Assembly: GCA_024743405.1 (NCBI GenBank)
Contig: JANSWP010000006.1
Location: 91,225 to 155,224 of the forward strand
Length of the DNA: 64,000 nucleotides
Source of the DNA: Bacteroidota bacterium
Lineage (GTDB): Bacteria > Bacteroidota > Bacteroidia > Chitinophagales > Saprospiraceae
Direction: 5' to 3'
Shown piece after piece: positions 1 through 8,721 of the stretch. Position 1 is the first letter of the stretch, and each line of letters begins with the position of its first letter. Both the position numbers and the translations under genes were made by a program. The notes under the pieces were generated by a model. It had not been told where the DNA came from and did no database searches. It saw only the letters and a program-made list of their open reading frames with translations.

Positions 1-348
1 TATTGTCCTATGATTGATGCACGACGCATGGAAGTTTATTGTAAATTGTTTGATACTGAAAATAAGGCTGTCACAAAAGTTGAAAGTCGAATCATAGATG
101 AGTCCTCATATAGTGATTATTTTGAATCCAATAAAAGAATAATATTTTGTGGCAATGGCGCTGAAAAATGCCAACAAGTCATAAAATCTCCATTAGCCAT
201 TTTTAGTCAAGTTTATTGTTCCGCTTCAAATATGGCTACTCTTTCCCAAAGATCTTTTCAGGAACAACAATTTAGCGAGTTAGCATATTTCGTTCCCAAC
301 TACCACAAATCGCCTAACATAACAACTCCCAAAAAGAGAGTGCTGTAA
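1..348 (+). CDS. tsaB: TsaB, tRNA threonylcarbamoyladenosine biosynthesis, C-terminal part
   Basis: The reading frame is open from the first base, so this is the 3' end of a gene that starts outside the window. The visible residues include IDARRMEVY, the signature following the first half of TsaB proteins (PMIDARRMEVY in family members). TsaB is the non-catalytic ASKHA-fold partner of TsaD in the complex that makes the t6A modification at position 37 of ANN-decoding tRNAs in the cytoplasm. About 115 residues remain, roughly the C-terminal half. The family is recognised from the motif; the C-terminal tail is poorly conserved and gives no extra support. Confidence 0.8.
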   Translation, partial: YCPMIDARRMEVYCKLFDTENKAVTKVESRIIDESSYSDYFESNKRIIFCGNGAEKCQQVIKSPLAIFSQVYCSASNMATLSQRSFQEQQFSELAYFVPNYHKSPNITTPKKRVL

Positions 349-443
349 AATATATGAATTAACTTCCGAAAGTGCATTTAAAAATATTATATTAGTAAAA
401 GAATTACGTAATAAGATATTTTTTAAAGTGTAATAATTTTTTT

Positions 444-451
444 TATTTTTG
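444..451 (+). promoter_or_regulatory. Candidate -7 promoter box (TATTTTTG)
   Basis: TATTTTTG fits the Bacteroidota -7 consensus TAnnTTTG. A transcript starting about 7 bases later would have a roughly 100-base leader before the regulator at 557. No good TTTG -33 element is seen 17-23 bases upstream. The box contains the TTG codon at 449 that would otherwise extend the reading frame, which argues against that codon being the start. Confidence 0.4.
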
Positions 452-556
452 GCTCAAAGTCAGGGGGGTTATATATTAAAACATATCGTAATTTCTATAA
501 TTGGTATAGTTTTGGTAAATTTTGACATGGATTATTTAATTAAAAAAAACATAGAT

Positions 557-895
557 ATGAGAAAGCAAAAAAACGAAACAGTTGTACTTAAGAAAGGCAA
601 TCAAGATATTGCGCTTGATTATGCGGAATTAAGGAAAGCTGTTTTGGTCTTACGAGCAGTTAACCACAAACTTCGTCAGCGTATTATCGATCTTCTTGAA
701 GAATTTGAACAAATGACTGTAACTGATATTTACATCAAACTCCGATTAGAGCAGTCTGTAGCTTCCCAACATTTAGCTATTCTTCGCCGAGCGGGTGTCG
801 TCGCAACTGATAGACAAGGAAAATTCATTTATTATTCTTTAGACAACAATAGACTATCTCAAATTTCTCGTTTAGTTGAAGAGCTAGCAGCGTAA
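557..895 (+). CDS. ArsR-type winged-helix transcriptional regulator (copy 1)
   Basis: This 112-residue protein has the fold pattern of ArsR/SmtB regulators: an N-terminal helix, LRQRIIDLLEE, the recognition region LEQSVASQHLAILRRAGVV and the wing motif GKFIYYSLD. It lacks the CxC or Cys-rich metal sites of arsenic and metal sensors, so the signal is unknown. The start at 557 (MRKQKNE) is preferred over the longer TTG-initiated frame because a second regulator at 1214 begins with the matching MRKAK and because the TTG at 449 lies in a promoter box. It sits just upstream of this paralogue, separated by hairpins. DNA binding is inferred from the family; targets are unknown. Confidence 0.85.
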   Translation: MRKQKNETVVLKKGNQDIALDYAELRKAVLVLRAVNHKLRQRIIDLLEEFEQMTVTDIYIKLRLEQSVASQHLAILRRAGVVATDRQGKFIYYSLDNNRLSQISRLVEELAA

Positions 896-927
896 TTTTT
901 TTTGTAAATATGAAACATGTATTCTTT

Positions 928-956
928 TTTTGTAAATGTTTTTCGCATTTACGAAA
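928..956 (+). other. Stem-loop after the first regulator
   Basis: An 11-bp stem (one G-U pair) with a 7-base loop lies 33 bases after the stop codon. It is followed by a small AGCC/GGCT stem rather than a T-tract, so it looks more like a structured 3' UTR or the start of a small RNA than a classic terminator. The 318-base gap from 896 to 1213 holds this stem-loop and the terminator-like hairpin at 1100; no reading frame was seen in it. Confidence 0.4.
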
Positions 957-1099
957 GCCTATTTTGGCTTGTATTTAATTAAACACACTGCTATGATCCC
1001 ATGAAAAGATTTACAACGAAAACCACTGAATGACAATAACTAACATATGGTTATTTTGTTTATTTTGATTCAAATAAAACTTTATTCATCATAGTTGGG

Positions 1100-1135
1100 A
1101 ATGCTGTAAGTCAATGTATTTACAGCATTTTCTCA
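1100..1135 (+). terminator. Terminator-like hairpin between the two regulators
   Basis: The arms AATGCTGTAA and TTACAGCATT are perfectly complementary (10 bp) around a 10-base loop, and the second arm runs into TTTCTC. It would end transcription from the first regulator about 80 bases before the second one begins, so the two paralogues are probably separate transcription units. Confidence 0.55.
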
Positions 1136-1213
1136 TTTATAATTTTGAAAAAATAAATAAAAAACTCATATTTGCTAGGCACATTGTTCATTCACTCCAA
1201 ATAAATAACTTCT

Positions 1214-1531
1214 ATGAGAAAGGCTAAGGTAAACATTAACAATGAGAAGCTACAGGAGTCGTCGGAGATACTAAGAGCGCTAGCGCATCCGCTTCGTATG
1301 AAAATCCTGGAGTTTATCGATCAAAATGACATTATTAATGTCAACAAAATTTACAACACTTTAAAGTTGGAACAATCTATTACTTCGCAGCATTTAAGAA
1401 TCTTGCGATTAGCAGGTATTGTGTTGACCGAAAGAGATGGCAAGTTTATTCATTATAGTATTGACTATGATAAATTGGCAGATTCTGTGGTTGCTATTAA
1501 CAGCTTTTTAGAACTTCCGATTGAAAATTAA
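1214..1531 (+). CDS. ArsR-type winged-helix transcriptional regulator (copy 2)
   Basis: A 105-residue protein with the same layout as the gene at 557: RALAHPLRMKILEFI, then LKLEQSITSQHLRILRLAG, then the wing GKFIHYSID. The two proteins align without gaps through the winged helix, so they are tandem paralogues. ArsR proteins are dimeric DNA-binding repressors; this one also has no cysteine metal site. The helix before the wing begins with RALAHP, typical of the family. The regulated gene is not evident: downstream lies a strong terminator and then prs on the other strand. Confidence 0.85.
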   Translation: MRKAKVNINNEKLQESSEILRALAHPLRMKILEFIDQNDIINVNKIYNTLKLEQSITSQHLRILRLAGIVLTERDGKFIHYSIDYDKLADSVVAINSFLELPIEN

Positions 1532-1560
1532 TTTTAAATCGGATTCTCTTTATAATTAGG

Positions 1561-1600
1561 AAGGGCGATGTTATTTTTAATAACATCGCCCTTTGTATTT
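1561..1600. terminator. Strong terminator, probably bidirectional
   Basis: A perfect 15-bp stem (1561-1575 with 1579-1593) closes a TTT loop and is followed by TGTATTTT. It lies between the second regulator and prs, which converge, so it can serve both. It is one of the most stable hairpins in the window. Confidence 0.8.
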
Positions 1601-1642
1601 TAATGCAATCAATTAATTGATTTTCAATTGATTAGAGATGAA

Positions 1643-2581
1643 TTATCCCTCGACAAATAAGGCAGAAATCGATCGATGTTCATGTGTATTTCTTATCGCT
1701 CGCGCAAATAGTTTTGCTGTAGAAAGCACTTTTATTTTACTTGATTTTTTATTTAACGGCTTTGTATCACAAACAATCAATTCTTTCAACTTTGATCTTT
1801 CAAGATTCTCATAAGCTTTACCCGAAAGAACGGGGTGCGTACATATGGCTCTTACACTTTTTGCACCTTTATCCATGATTTTATCCGCTGCTCGACATAA
1901 TGTTCCCGCAGTATCAACTAAGTCATCTACTAAAATTACATCCGCGCCTTTGACCTCCCCAATGACTGTCATCTCTGCAACTTCGTTGGCTTTTTTCCTG
2001 TATTTGTCGCAAATAACAAGGTTCCTCCCGAAATGCTTTGCGTAGGTTCGAGCTCGTTTTACGCCTCCTACATCAGGTGACGCAAATATGGTATTCGACA
2101 AATCTTGTTCTTGTAGATATGGGATATAAATTGCCTCACTTTTCAAATGATCAACAGGAATATTAAAGAATCCTTGAATTTGGTCAGCATGAAAATCCAT
2201 AGTCATAATTCGATTGGCTCCAGCAGCTTCTAAAACATCCGCAATTAATTTCGCGGAAATTGGAACCCTAGGCTTGTCTTTACGATCTTGACGGGCATAC
2301 CCAAAATAGGGAATGACTGCTGTGATATAGTCAGCTGAAGCTCTTTTTGCAGCATCAATCATTAGTAGCAACTCCAATAAATTCTCGGAAGGGGCAAAAG
2401 TTGATTGAATTAAAAAGACATAGGCTCCTCTAACTGACTCATTGATAATGGGTTGCATTTCCCCATCACTGAATCTTTGGAGCGTTACATCTCCTAAAGG
2501 ATAGCCATAATAATCTGCAATTTTCTCAGCTAAATAAGTAGACTTTGTACCAGAAAAGAGTTTTACTTCTTGATGAATCAT
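1643..2581 (-). CDS. prs: Ribose-phosphate pyrophosphokinase (PRPP synthetase)
   Basis: Makes 5-phosphoribosyl-1-pyrophosphate from ribose 5-phosphate and ATP, the common precursor of purines, pyrimidines, NAD, histidine and tryptophan. The 312-residue length is normal. Visible motifs are FSDGEMQPIINESVRG (about 37-52), the flexible-loop and metal region MDFHADQIQGFF (about 128-139), the catalytic stretch DVGGVKRARTYAKHF (about 170-184) and the PRPP-binding loop VILVDDLVDTAGTL (215-228). It converges on the regulator at 1214 and stands alone. Family assignment is secure. Confidence 0.97.
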   Translation of the reverse strand: MIHQEVKLFSGTKSTYLAEKIADYYGYPLGDVTLQRFSDGEMQPIINESVRGAYVFLIQSTFAPSENLLELLLMIDAAKRASADYITAVIPYFGYARQDRKDKPRVPISAKLIADVLEAAGANRIMTMDFHADQIQGFFNIPVDHLKSEAIYIPYLQEQDLSNTIFASPDVGGVKRARTYAKHFGRNLVICDKYRKKANEVAEMTVIGEVKGADVILVDDLVDTAGTLCRAADKIMDKGAKSVRAICTHPVLSGKAYENLERSKLKELIVCDTKPLNKKSSKIKVLSTAKLFARAIRNTHEHRSISALFVEG

Positions 2582-2803
2582 TTTGTTGTGAAATTGGAGA
2601 TAAGCAACAGACAGATTTTGGAATAATTAATAGTAGCCTCCTTTGACTGTTAATTGCTCATAGATTTAAGATGTAAATTTAGGAAGAAATGAACAAAGGA
2701 TAGTGCTTGACTTGTTCATTTTATTAATCAAGTTATTCTGCCTGTTATTTGAGCATTTTTCTGCTATGTTTAAATAATTCTAGCAATATTCACCCTATGC
2801 AGT

Positions 2804-2811
2804 TAACTTTG
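2804..2811 (+). promoter_or_regulatory. Candidate -7 promoter box (TAACTTTG)
   Basis: TAACTTTG matches TAnnTTTG and lies 23 bases before the start codon at 2835, leaving a leader of roughly 15 bases. No convincing -33 element is seen at the usual spacing. Confidence 0.4.
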
Positions 2812-2834
2812 GATTTAAAACAAAAATATTTTTA

Positions 2835-3755
2835 ATGAGACACCCTTTGAAATTAGCTGTTTTTTTATGCTCCTTTTTATTAATTATAAGTTGCCAAGTT
2901 AGAGAAGGCTCGATTTCCTTAGCCAAAATGGTCAGTGAACAAACCAACGGTAATTTTCATGATTATTGGTATCAAGGCGTAGCCGAGGTAAATAGTTATG
3001 CTTTATTGCAATCCAGATATGGTGAAGTTAGAGAGGGCGATGCAATTTTGGTTTTTGTTACTGAAGATTTTTCAAAATCTAAGCAGGTGAAATTAGATGA
3101 TTCTTCAAAAGTTCCAGAGGATAAAATTTCAACATTGAAACTCAATTCTATTCGAAAATTTAAAACAGGGATTTATGATTATTCGATGATGCAATCTGTC
3201 TTTACGCCTATTGACTTAAAGAGTTTCCCCAATACATTAAAAACAACTGCCTCTTCTCAAGACTGGTGTGGACATTCTTTTACACAGTTGAATTTGGAAG
3301 ATAAACAATATCGTTTTTCGCAAAATTCTTATTTTGAACAAGAAGGTGATGAACTAAGGGAAATAGAAAATTCGATACTTGAAGATGAGCTTTTTACAAG
3401 AATACGAATCGACCCTAGCAGCATTCCAACTGGAAATGTGGAGTTGATTCCGGGACTTTTTTACTCAAGACTTTTGCATGAAAATTTAAAACCTAAACAA
3501 GCGCGCATCAGGATGGAAAAAAAGGAGGCAATGAATTTAATCGTAGAATATCTTCATTTCGAGAGGACGTTGGTTATTCGGTTTGAAGAAGAATTTCCTC
3601 ATCGAATTCTATCTTGGACGGAAACCAATGGTAAAGATTGGTCCGCGGGTGGTGGTTCAAAAGCGACTTTGAAAAAAACTATCCGAAATGCTTATTGGTC
3701 AAAGAATAAGAACGTGTATGAGTCTCTTCGAGATACCCTTCAATTAGGGTTTTAG
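2835..3755 (+). CDS. Lipoprotein of unknown function
   Basis: A 306-residue protein beginning with a lipoprotein signal (MRHPLKLAVF, then LLIISC with the lipidated Cys at about 20). The mature part has FHDYWYQGVAEVNSYALLQSRYGEVREGDAILVFVTEDF, written here only as its key stretches WYQGVAEVNSY and REGDAILVFVTEDF, which recurs in Bacteroidota proteins that are sometimes labelled septum formation inhibitor Maf; nothing in it resembles the Maf nucleotide pyrophosphatase, so that label should not be used. It probably sits in the outer membrane facing the periplasm. Its stop codon overlaps the stop of the DUF1684 gene on the other strand by four bases. Confidence 0.7.
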   Translation: MRHPLKLAVFLCSFLLIISCQVREGSISLAKMVSEQTNGNFHDYWYQGVAEVNSYALLQSRYGEVREGDAILVFVTEDFSKSKQVKLDDSSKVPEDKISTLKLNSIRKFKTGIYDYSMMQSVFTPIDLKSFPNTLKTTASSQDWCGHSFTQLNLEDKQYRFSQNSYFEQEGDELREIENSILEDELFTRIRIDPSSIPTGNVELIPGLFYSRLLHENLKPKQARIRMEKKEAMNLIVEYLHFERTLVIRFEEEFPHRILSWTETNGKDWSAGGGSKATLKKTIRNAYWSKNKNVYESLRDTLQLGF

Positions 3756-4660
3756 TGGTGCCCATGATATTGTTCACCGGCAGTTATTGATATTGAAAGT
3801 CGATTTTGAGAAGGCGGTAAAAGGCAAGTTGCGAAATCCGTAAAACCACAAGGTGGCGTATAGGCCTTATTGAAGTCAATAAATGTTTTATTGCCATTCT
3901 TAGGGCGTGGACTATACATATATCGGCCACCCCCATAGGTGTCATTACCAGTCGTTTCATCAGCGAATATGACGAAAAAGTCCTCTGGACCACCATCCAA
4001 AACATCTAATGCATACTGTTTCCTAGCAGTGTTGAAAATCAATCTACCTTCAATCTTTTGATCAACCTCCATGTCAAGTACATTTTTAAACTTCATATCT
4101 TTTCCACCTTTATAAGGTTCAAATGTAGCTTCAAGTTTCCAGTTTTTGTCAATTGGAAAATATTCAATACCCTTAAAATTTTGTCTGTTCTCATGGAGTG
4201 TATCTCGTAATCTAATACCATATTTCTCGCCTCTTTTTATCAGATTCCAATTTAAAGATTGATGGTTTAATATGGTTGGATTTCCATAGATATCGGCGAC
4301 CAAACCCATTTGGGAAACTAGGCTATCCTTGCATTTTACGTCTATATCAGGATAGATTTTCACTTGAACGGAATCATTTTCTAGCTGAAAAGTACCCATC
4401 CTTTGTGGTGCTTTTTTTGGGAAAATGACTTTGTTTTCTTTGTTTGATCCAAAAGTGTTTTCGCCATTTTCTAGCCAAAATAGTCCAGCTAAAGCAGTCC
4501 AACCATTCGCTGAAATTAAATTATTAACTCGATTAGTACGCCAATTTTCAATTTCAGAAATGTATTTAGTATTTACTGATTTTTCCTCTGTCTTCGAATC
4601 ACAATTAATTAAAAGGAAGGTTAAGGAGATTATGATTGAAAATAAAATAGAATTTTTCAT
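3752..4660 (-). CDS. DUF1684 family lipoprotein
   Basis: DUF1684 is recognised from ISEIENWRTNRVNNL, GWTALAGLFWLENGENTFG near the N-terminus and DFNKAYTPPCGFTDFATC plus LPPSQNRLSISITAGE at the C-terminus. The function of the family is not established. The start at 4660 is chosen over the in-frame codon 15 residues earlier because it gives a clean lipoprotein signal (MKNSILFSIIISLTFLLINC, Cys at 20). The protein has 302 residues, normal for the family. It converges on the lipoprotein at 2835, with the two stop codons interlocked at 3752-3755. Confidence 0.85.
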   Translation of the reverse strand: MKNSILFSIIISLTFLLINCDSKTEEKSVNTKYISEIENWRTNRVNNLISANGWTALAGLFWLENGENTFGSNKENKVIFPKKAPQRMGTFQLENDSVQVKIYPDIDVKCKDSLVSQMGLVADIYGNPTILNHQSLNWNLIKRGEKYGIRLRDTLHENRQNFKGIEYFPIDKNWKLEATFEPYKGGKDMKFKNVLDMEVDQKIEGRLIFNTARKQYALDVLDGGPEDFFVIFADETTGNDTYGGGRYMYSPRPKNGNKTFIDFNKAYTPPCGFTDFATCLLPPSQNRLSISITAGEQYHGHH

Positions 4661-4812
4661 GAAAACAAAATTTGGAAATAAAACATACGGTGAAAGGGGA
4701 TTCAAAATTCGCTAAATCTGCCCCAAAAATATGAATTCAAAAATAGAGTTGCATTTGAGAAGTATTGAAAAAAGTGCAACTTTGAGAATATTTGATTTTT
4801 CAAAACTAAAAT

Positions 4813-6477
4813 ATGTCAACGAAGGAAAATAATACAAAGCATATTGGCTCTTTTATTAAAGGTGAAAAAAAACCAACTAACCACCCAAATGGAAAAAATT
4901 ACCTTCTAACTATTGCAATTGATGATTATGAATATTGCCCTAAATTGCACAATGCGGTCAAAGATGCTAAAGATTTAATAAATGTTTTGACTTCTCGGTA
5001 TCAATTTGAATCTGAAAATATTCTCACCTTAATCAATGAGAATGCTACCGAGGAAAATATTCTTCTTACTTTTAGACAATTAGCTAGCTCTATCTCTCCA
5101 GCAGACAATTTGATTATCTTTTTTTCTGGACATGGTGAATACGATCCTATTTTTAAAGAAGGATATTGGGTGCCTGTGAATGCTAAACAGGGTGCTATTC
5201 AAGATTATGTATCTAATAGTAAAATCAAAATGGTTTTAAATGTCATTAAATCGAGACATACATTTTTGATTATTGATTCGTGTTTCTCTGGAAGTCTTTT
5301 TATGCAATATCGAAGTACAGGTGTAGCTGAGAGATTGGAACGAGACCCGTCTCGTTGGGGGTTAACAGCTGGTCGAAATGAAATTGTAGCGGATGGAGAA
5401 GCTGGGAAAAATAGCCCTTTTGCAGATAGTTTGATCTATCATTTAAAACATAGCGAAAAATCTATTGGGGCAAGCGAACTATGTAATAAGGTGATTGAAG
5501 ATGTCATCGCTAATGCCAACCAAACGCCTAGGGGAGAACCATTGAAAGTAGAAGGTCATCGAGGTGGGCAATTCTTTTTTCATTTAAAAGGAGCTATTAC
5601 AAGTTCTTCAATTTCTGTACCGCAGGACCGTTCAAGTAGTGCCCCTTCTACACCTTTAAGCAAGGAGGAGAAGAAATCTTATTTGCCTTATATCATAGGG
5701 TTTTTCGTATTGGTTTTTGCCGTCTTTGGGATTAATCAGTTTTCTAAAAACATGAAAGTACCTGTAGAAGTTAGGGAGCGGAGAGTGCCTATAGATTCAA
5801 AAAACAATACAACTTCGAAATTTGATATACCTGAAAAAAAAGAAGAGCTATCTAGGTCGGATCGAATTAAAGAAGCAACGAATAACCGAATACAAGATGA
5901 AACAATTACCAGAACAAGAGAAGTGACGCCTCAAAAAGAAGTTACTTCAGAGGTTGGTAAACCGAAATATGGAAATATTACTGACCGTCGAGATGGGCGA
6001 AAATATAGAACCATAAATCTTTTTGGAAAGGATTGGATGGCGGAGGATTTAAAATATGAAGTGACGGAAGGTTCGTGGTGTTATGATGATCAAAATAAAT
6101 ATTGTGAAAAATATGGTCGCTTTTATACCTGGGAGGCTAGCCAGAAAGCATGTCCACAAGGTTGGCGTCTTCCAATGCAGATTGAATGGCAAAGAATGAT
6201 TCAGAAATTGAGTAATGGAAGTCGAAGCAAGGGGTTTGACAAATTGATGCAGAACGGAGGAATCGGTATGGATATATTACTTTCAGGTGAAAGAGGAACA
6301 GCTGATAATTATGCCAATCTGAACAAAGTATCTAAATATTGGACGGCTTCGGAGGCAAGTAGTTCTATGGCACATCAAGTAGTTTTCAATACGCTTTATT
6401 CAGGAGATAATAGGCTTTATTATATGAAGGGAGACAAAAGAAAAAACGCTGCACTTTGCCGTTGTATTAAAAAATAA
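4813..6477 (+). CDS. Membrane-anchored caspase-like protease with C-terminal FISUMP domain
   Basis: Three parts are visible in 554 residues. Residues about 28-258 are a caspase (peptidase C14) domain with the catalytic His107 in FFSGHGEYD and Cys157 in IDSCFSG. Residues 290-310 are a single membrane helix preceded by KEEKKS. After a charged linker, residues about 386-554 are a FISUMP (Fibrobacter succinogenes major paralogous) domain: DGRKYRTINLFGKDWMAEDL, GRFYTWEAS, ACPQGWRLP, YWTASE. There is no signal peptide, so the protease probably faces the cytoplasm and the FISUMP domain, with five cysteines, faces the periplasm. It stands alone between divergent and downstream single genes. Bacterial caspases act in defence, cell death or regulated proteolysis; the role here is unknown. 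Confidence 0.88.
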   Translation: MSTKENNTKHIGSFIKGEKKPTNHPNGKNYLLTIAIDDYEYCPKLHNAVKDAKDLINVLTSRYQFESENILTLINENATEENILLTFRQLASSISPADNLIIFFSGHGEYDPIFKEGYWVPVNAKQGAIQDYVSNSKIKMVLNVIKSRHTFLIIDSCFSGSLFMQYRSTGVAERLERDPSRWGLTAGRNEIVADGEAGKNSPFADSLIYHLKHSEKSIGASELCNKVIEDVIANANQTPRGEPLKVEGHRGGQFFFHLKGAITSSSISVPQDRSSSAPSTPLSKEEKKSYLPYIIGFFVLVFAVFGINQFSKNMKVPVEVRERRVPIDSKNNTTSKFDIPEKKEELSRSDRIKEATNNRIQDETITRTREVTPQKEVTSEVGKPKYGNITDRRDGRKYRTINLFGKDWMAEDLKYEVTEGSWCYDDQNKYCEKYGRFYTWEASQKACPQGWRLPMQIEWQRMIQKLSNGSRSKGFDKLMQNGGIGMDILLSGERGTADNYANLNKVSKYWTASEASSSMAHQVVFNTLYSGDNRLYYMKGDKRKNAALCRCIKK

Positions 6478-6583
6478 CATTTTCAAAACAAGATCCTTTG
6501 AATCAAAAGTGTCAAAAAAATTAATTTTGTCCCAAGTAGCAGATCTTTAATTGATGGAGTTCAATTCAGTGCATAAAAAATAT

Positions 6584-6616
6584 CATTTCACTTTTATAAA
6601 ACATTTTGGTGAAATG
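6584..6616. other. Inverted repeat upstream of bshA
   Basis: CATTTCAC and GTGAAATG are perfect inverted repeats separated by 17 bases, about 60 bases before bshA and 105 after the caspase gene. It may be a weak terminator or an operator. The rest of the 200-base gap shows no feature. Confidence 0.3.
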
Positions 6617-6677
6617 AATGTATATCCTGAGAGAAATTGAACTAATAAGCTACCAAATTTAAACCTAGTACACAATC

Positions 6678-7811
6678 ATGAGAATTGGAATAGTTTGTTA
6701 CCCAACATATGGAGGTAGTGGTGTTTTGGCTACCGAATTGGGTCTTGGACTTGCTAAAAGAGGACATCAGGTTCATTTTATTACCTATCGCCGTCCGGCA
6801 CGATTGACTCATTTTCACGAAAATGTTTTTTATCACGAAGTTTCTGGAGAAGACTATCCATTGTTTGAATATCCACCTTATGATACAGCTTTGGCGAGTA
6901 AATTAGTGGATGTAGTAAAGTTTGAAAAGTTAGAATTATTGCATGTACATTATGCAATTCCACATGCAACAGTGGCCTATTTGGCGAAGAAAATTTTATT
7001 ACAACATGGGCAGTATTTACCAGTCGTTACCACACTTCATGGAACTGATATTACACTAGTTGGAAGCAATTCTACTTTTTCACCTGTGGTAGAGTTCTCA
7101 ATTAATAAATCAGATGGCGTAACGGCGGTTTCGGAAAGTTTGAAAAAGCAAACCACCGATATCTTTAATATTGAAAACGAAATAAAAGTCATATACAATT
7201 TCATTGATTTTGAACGATTTAGGAAAATCGATAAGGATCATTTTAAGAAGGCGATTGCGCCAAATGGAGAGCGAATTCTAGCGCATGTTTCTAATTTTAG
7301 AAAGGTAAAGAGAGTAGAAGATGTTATTCAAATTTTCAAAAAAGTATATGAAAAGACACCATCAAAATTATTGTTAATTGGTGATGGCCCTGAGCGGCAT
7401 AATTTGGAAGAACTCTGTCGGAAAATTGGGCTTTGTCATGAAGTACGATTTTTAGGAAAACAGGACGCAGTGGAAGAATTGCTGGCGGTTTCTGACTTAT
7501 TTATTATGCCTTCAGCAAGTGAGAGTTTTGGTCTAGCGGCGTTAGAGGCAATGGCCTGTGAAGTGCCTGTAATATCATCAAATGCTGGTGGTTTGCCAGA
7601 AGTAAATATTCATGGGAAAACAGGTTTTATGAGTGATGTCGGAAATGTTGAAGAGATGGCACATTTTGCCAATGAAATAATTGCAAATGAAGATACATTA
7701 AGAGCATTCCGTAAGAATGCTCTTGAGCATGCAAAAACCTTTGATATTTCTTATATTTTGCCTCAATATGAAGCCTATTATGAGGAGATTTTAGAAACAG
7801 CTGTTTACTAA
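6678..7811 (+). CDS. bshA: N-acetyl-alpha-D-glucosaminyl L-malate synthase, bacillithiol pathway
   Basis: A GT4-type glycosyltransferase that joins UDP-GlcNAc and L-malate, the first step of bacillithiol synthesis. The 377-residue length is normal. Specific features are the start MRIGIVCYPTYGGSGVLATE, the HVHYAIPHA stretch, TLHGTDITLVG, the conserved INKSDGVTAVSESL, and the donor-binding PSASESFGLAALEAMA near residue 280. These separate BshA from other GT4 enzymes. An EamA transporter starts 20 bases downstream and may be cotranscribed. The presence of bshA predicts bacillithiol as the low-molecular-weight thiol; bshB and bshC are not in the window. Confidence 0.93.
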   Translation: MRIGIVCYPTYGGSGVLATELGLGLAKRGHQVHFITYRRPARLTHFHENVFYHEVSGEDYPLFEYPPYDTALASKLVDVVKFEKLELLHVHYAIPHATVAYLAKKILLQHGQYLPVVTTLHGTDITLVGSNSTFSPVVEFSINKSDGVTAVSESLKKQTTDIFNIENEIKVIYNFIDFERFRKIDKDHFKKAIAPNGERILAHVSNFRKVKRVEDVIQIFKKVYEKTPSKLLLIGDGPERHNLEELCRKIGLCHEVRFLGKQDAVEELLAVSDLFIMPSASESFGLAALEAMACEVPVISSNAGGLPEVNIHGKTGFMSDVGNVEEMAHFANEIIANEDTLRAFRKNALEHAKTFDISYILPQYEAYYEEILETAVY

Positions 7812-7830
7812 AAATTTAAAAAATCCTTAC

Positions 7831-8721
7831 TTGTCTAAAAAAATAAAAGCTCACATTGCTTTATTTGCGGTTGCGTTGATCTATGGTGCTAACTATACTA
7901 TTGCAAAAGATGTGATGAACAACGAATATGTGCAACCTTCGGCATTCATTCTTATGCGTGCTTGTTTTGCGGCACTTACATTTTCTCTTCTTCATTTTTT
8001 ATTTGTCAAAGAAAAAGTTGAAAAACGTGATTTTAAAAGGCTATTAATTTGTGGCATAATAGGAGTTACCGCCAATCAGCTATTGTTTTTTGAAGGGTTA
8101 AAACTGACTTCCCAAATCAATGCTGCCTTGATAATGACGACCATTCCCATAACGGTATTGGTGATGTCAGCGATTATTCTAAAAGACAAAATTACGAGGA
8201 GTAAAATTTTTGGTATCGGACTGGGTATCGTTGGAGCTATTCTTTTGATCACTTATGGCAAAAATTTTGCATATAATAAAAGTGGAATATTAGGTGACGT
8301 CCTAGTTTTTATGAATGCAGCTTGCTATGGAACTTATCTTGTCTTAGTTAAGTCCTTAATGGAAAAATATCACCCCATTACTGTCGTTAAATGGGTTTTT
8401 ACTTTCGGAGCTATTTTTGTCATACCATTTGGGTTTTCTAATTTTTTGCAAATTGAATGGAATACTTTTCCGACATATATCTGGATGGCGGTATTTTACG
8501 TTTTGATTTTTACGACGGTATTGACTTATTTATTAAATGCATTTGCGCTAAAAGAGGTCAATACTTCTGTGGTCAGTATTTACGTTTATTTGCAACCTCT
8601 TTTAGCGACGATTATCGCTGTAGTATTAGCTAAGGACATTTTGACAGTGGATAAAATTGGAGCTGGGCTACTTATTTTTATAGGGGTTTATTTTGTCAGT
8701 CGACGTGAAAAGGAAGGTTGA
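7831..8721 (+). CDS. EamA-family (drug/metabolite) transporter
   Basis: A 296-residue membrane protein with about ten hydrophobic segments arranged as two EamA repeats, starting ALFAVALIYGANYTIAKDV and again near GDVLVFMNAACYGTYLVLVK. Such proteins export or import small metabolites; the substrate cannot be read from sequence. The start is a TTG at 7831, 20 bases after the bshA stop: the first in-frame ATG lies inside the first helix, so a TTG start is the only one that keeps the conserved N-terminus. The proximity suggests an operon with bshA, but a link to bacillithiol is speculative. Confidence 0.88.
   Translation: MSKKIKAHIALFAVALIYGANYTIAKDVMNNEYVQPSAFILMRACFAALTFSLLHFLFVKEKVEKRDFKRLLICGIIGVTANQLLFFEGLKLTSQINAALIMTTIPITVLVMSAIILKDKITRSKIFGIGLGIVGAILLITYGKNFAYNKSGILGDVLVFMNAACYGTYLVLVKSLMEKYHPITVVKWVFTFGAIFVIPFGFSNFLQIEWNTFPTYIWMAVFYVLIFTTVLTYLLNAFALKEVNTSVVSIYVYLQPLLATIIAVVLAKDILTVDKIGAGLLIFIGVYFVSRREKEG

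Noticed and set aside
449..556. TTG-initiated extension of the first ArsR-type regulator
   Set aside because: The TTG forms part of a -7 promoter box and the added residues have no match in the paralogue, which starts at the equivalent of 557.
2835..3755. Label as septum formation inhibitor Maf
   Set aside because: No Maf nucleotide pyrophosphatase motifs are present; the protein is a lipoprotein of unknown function.
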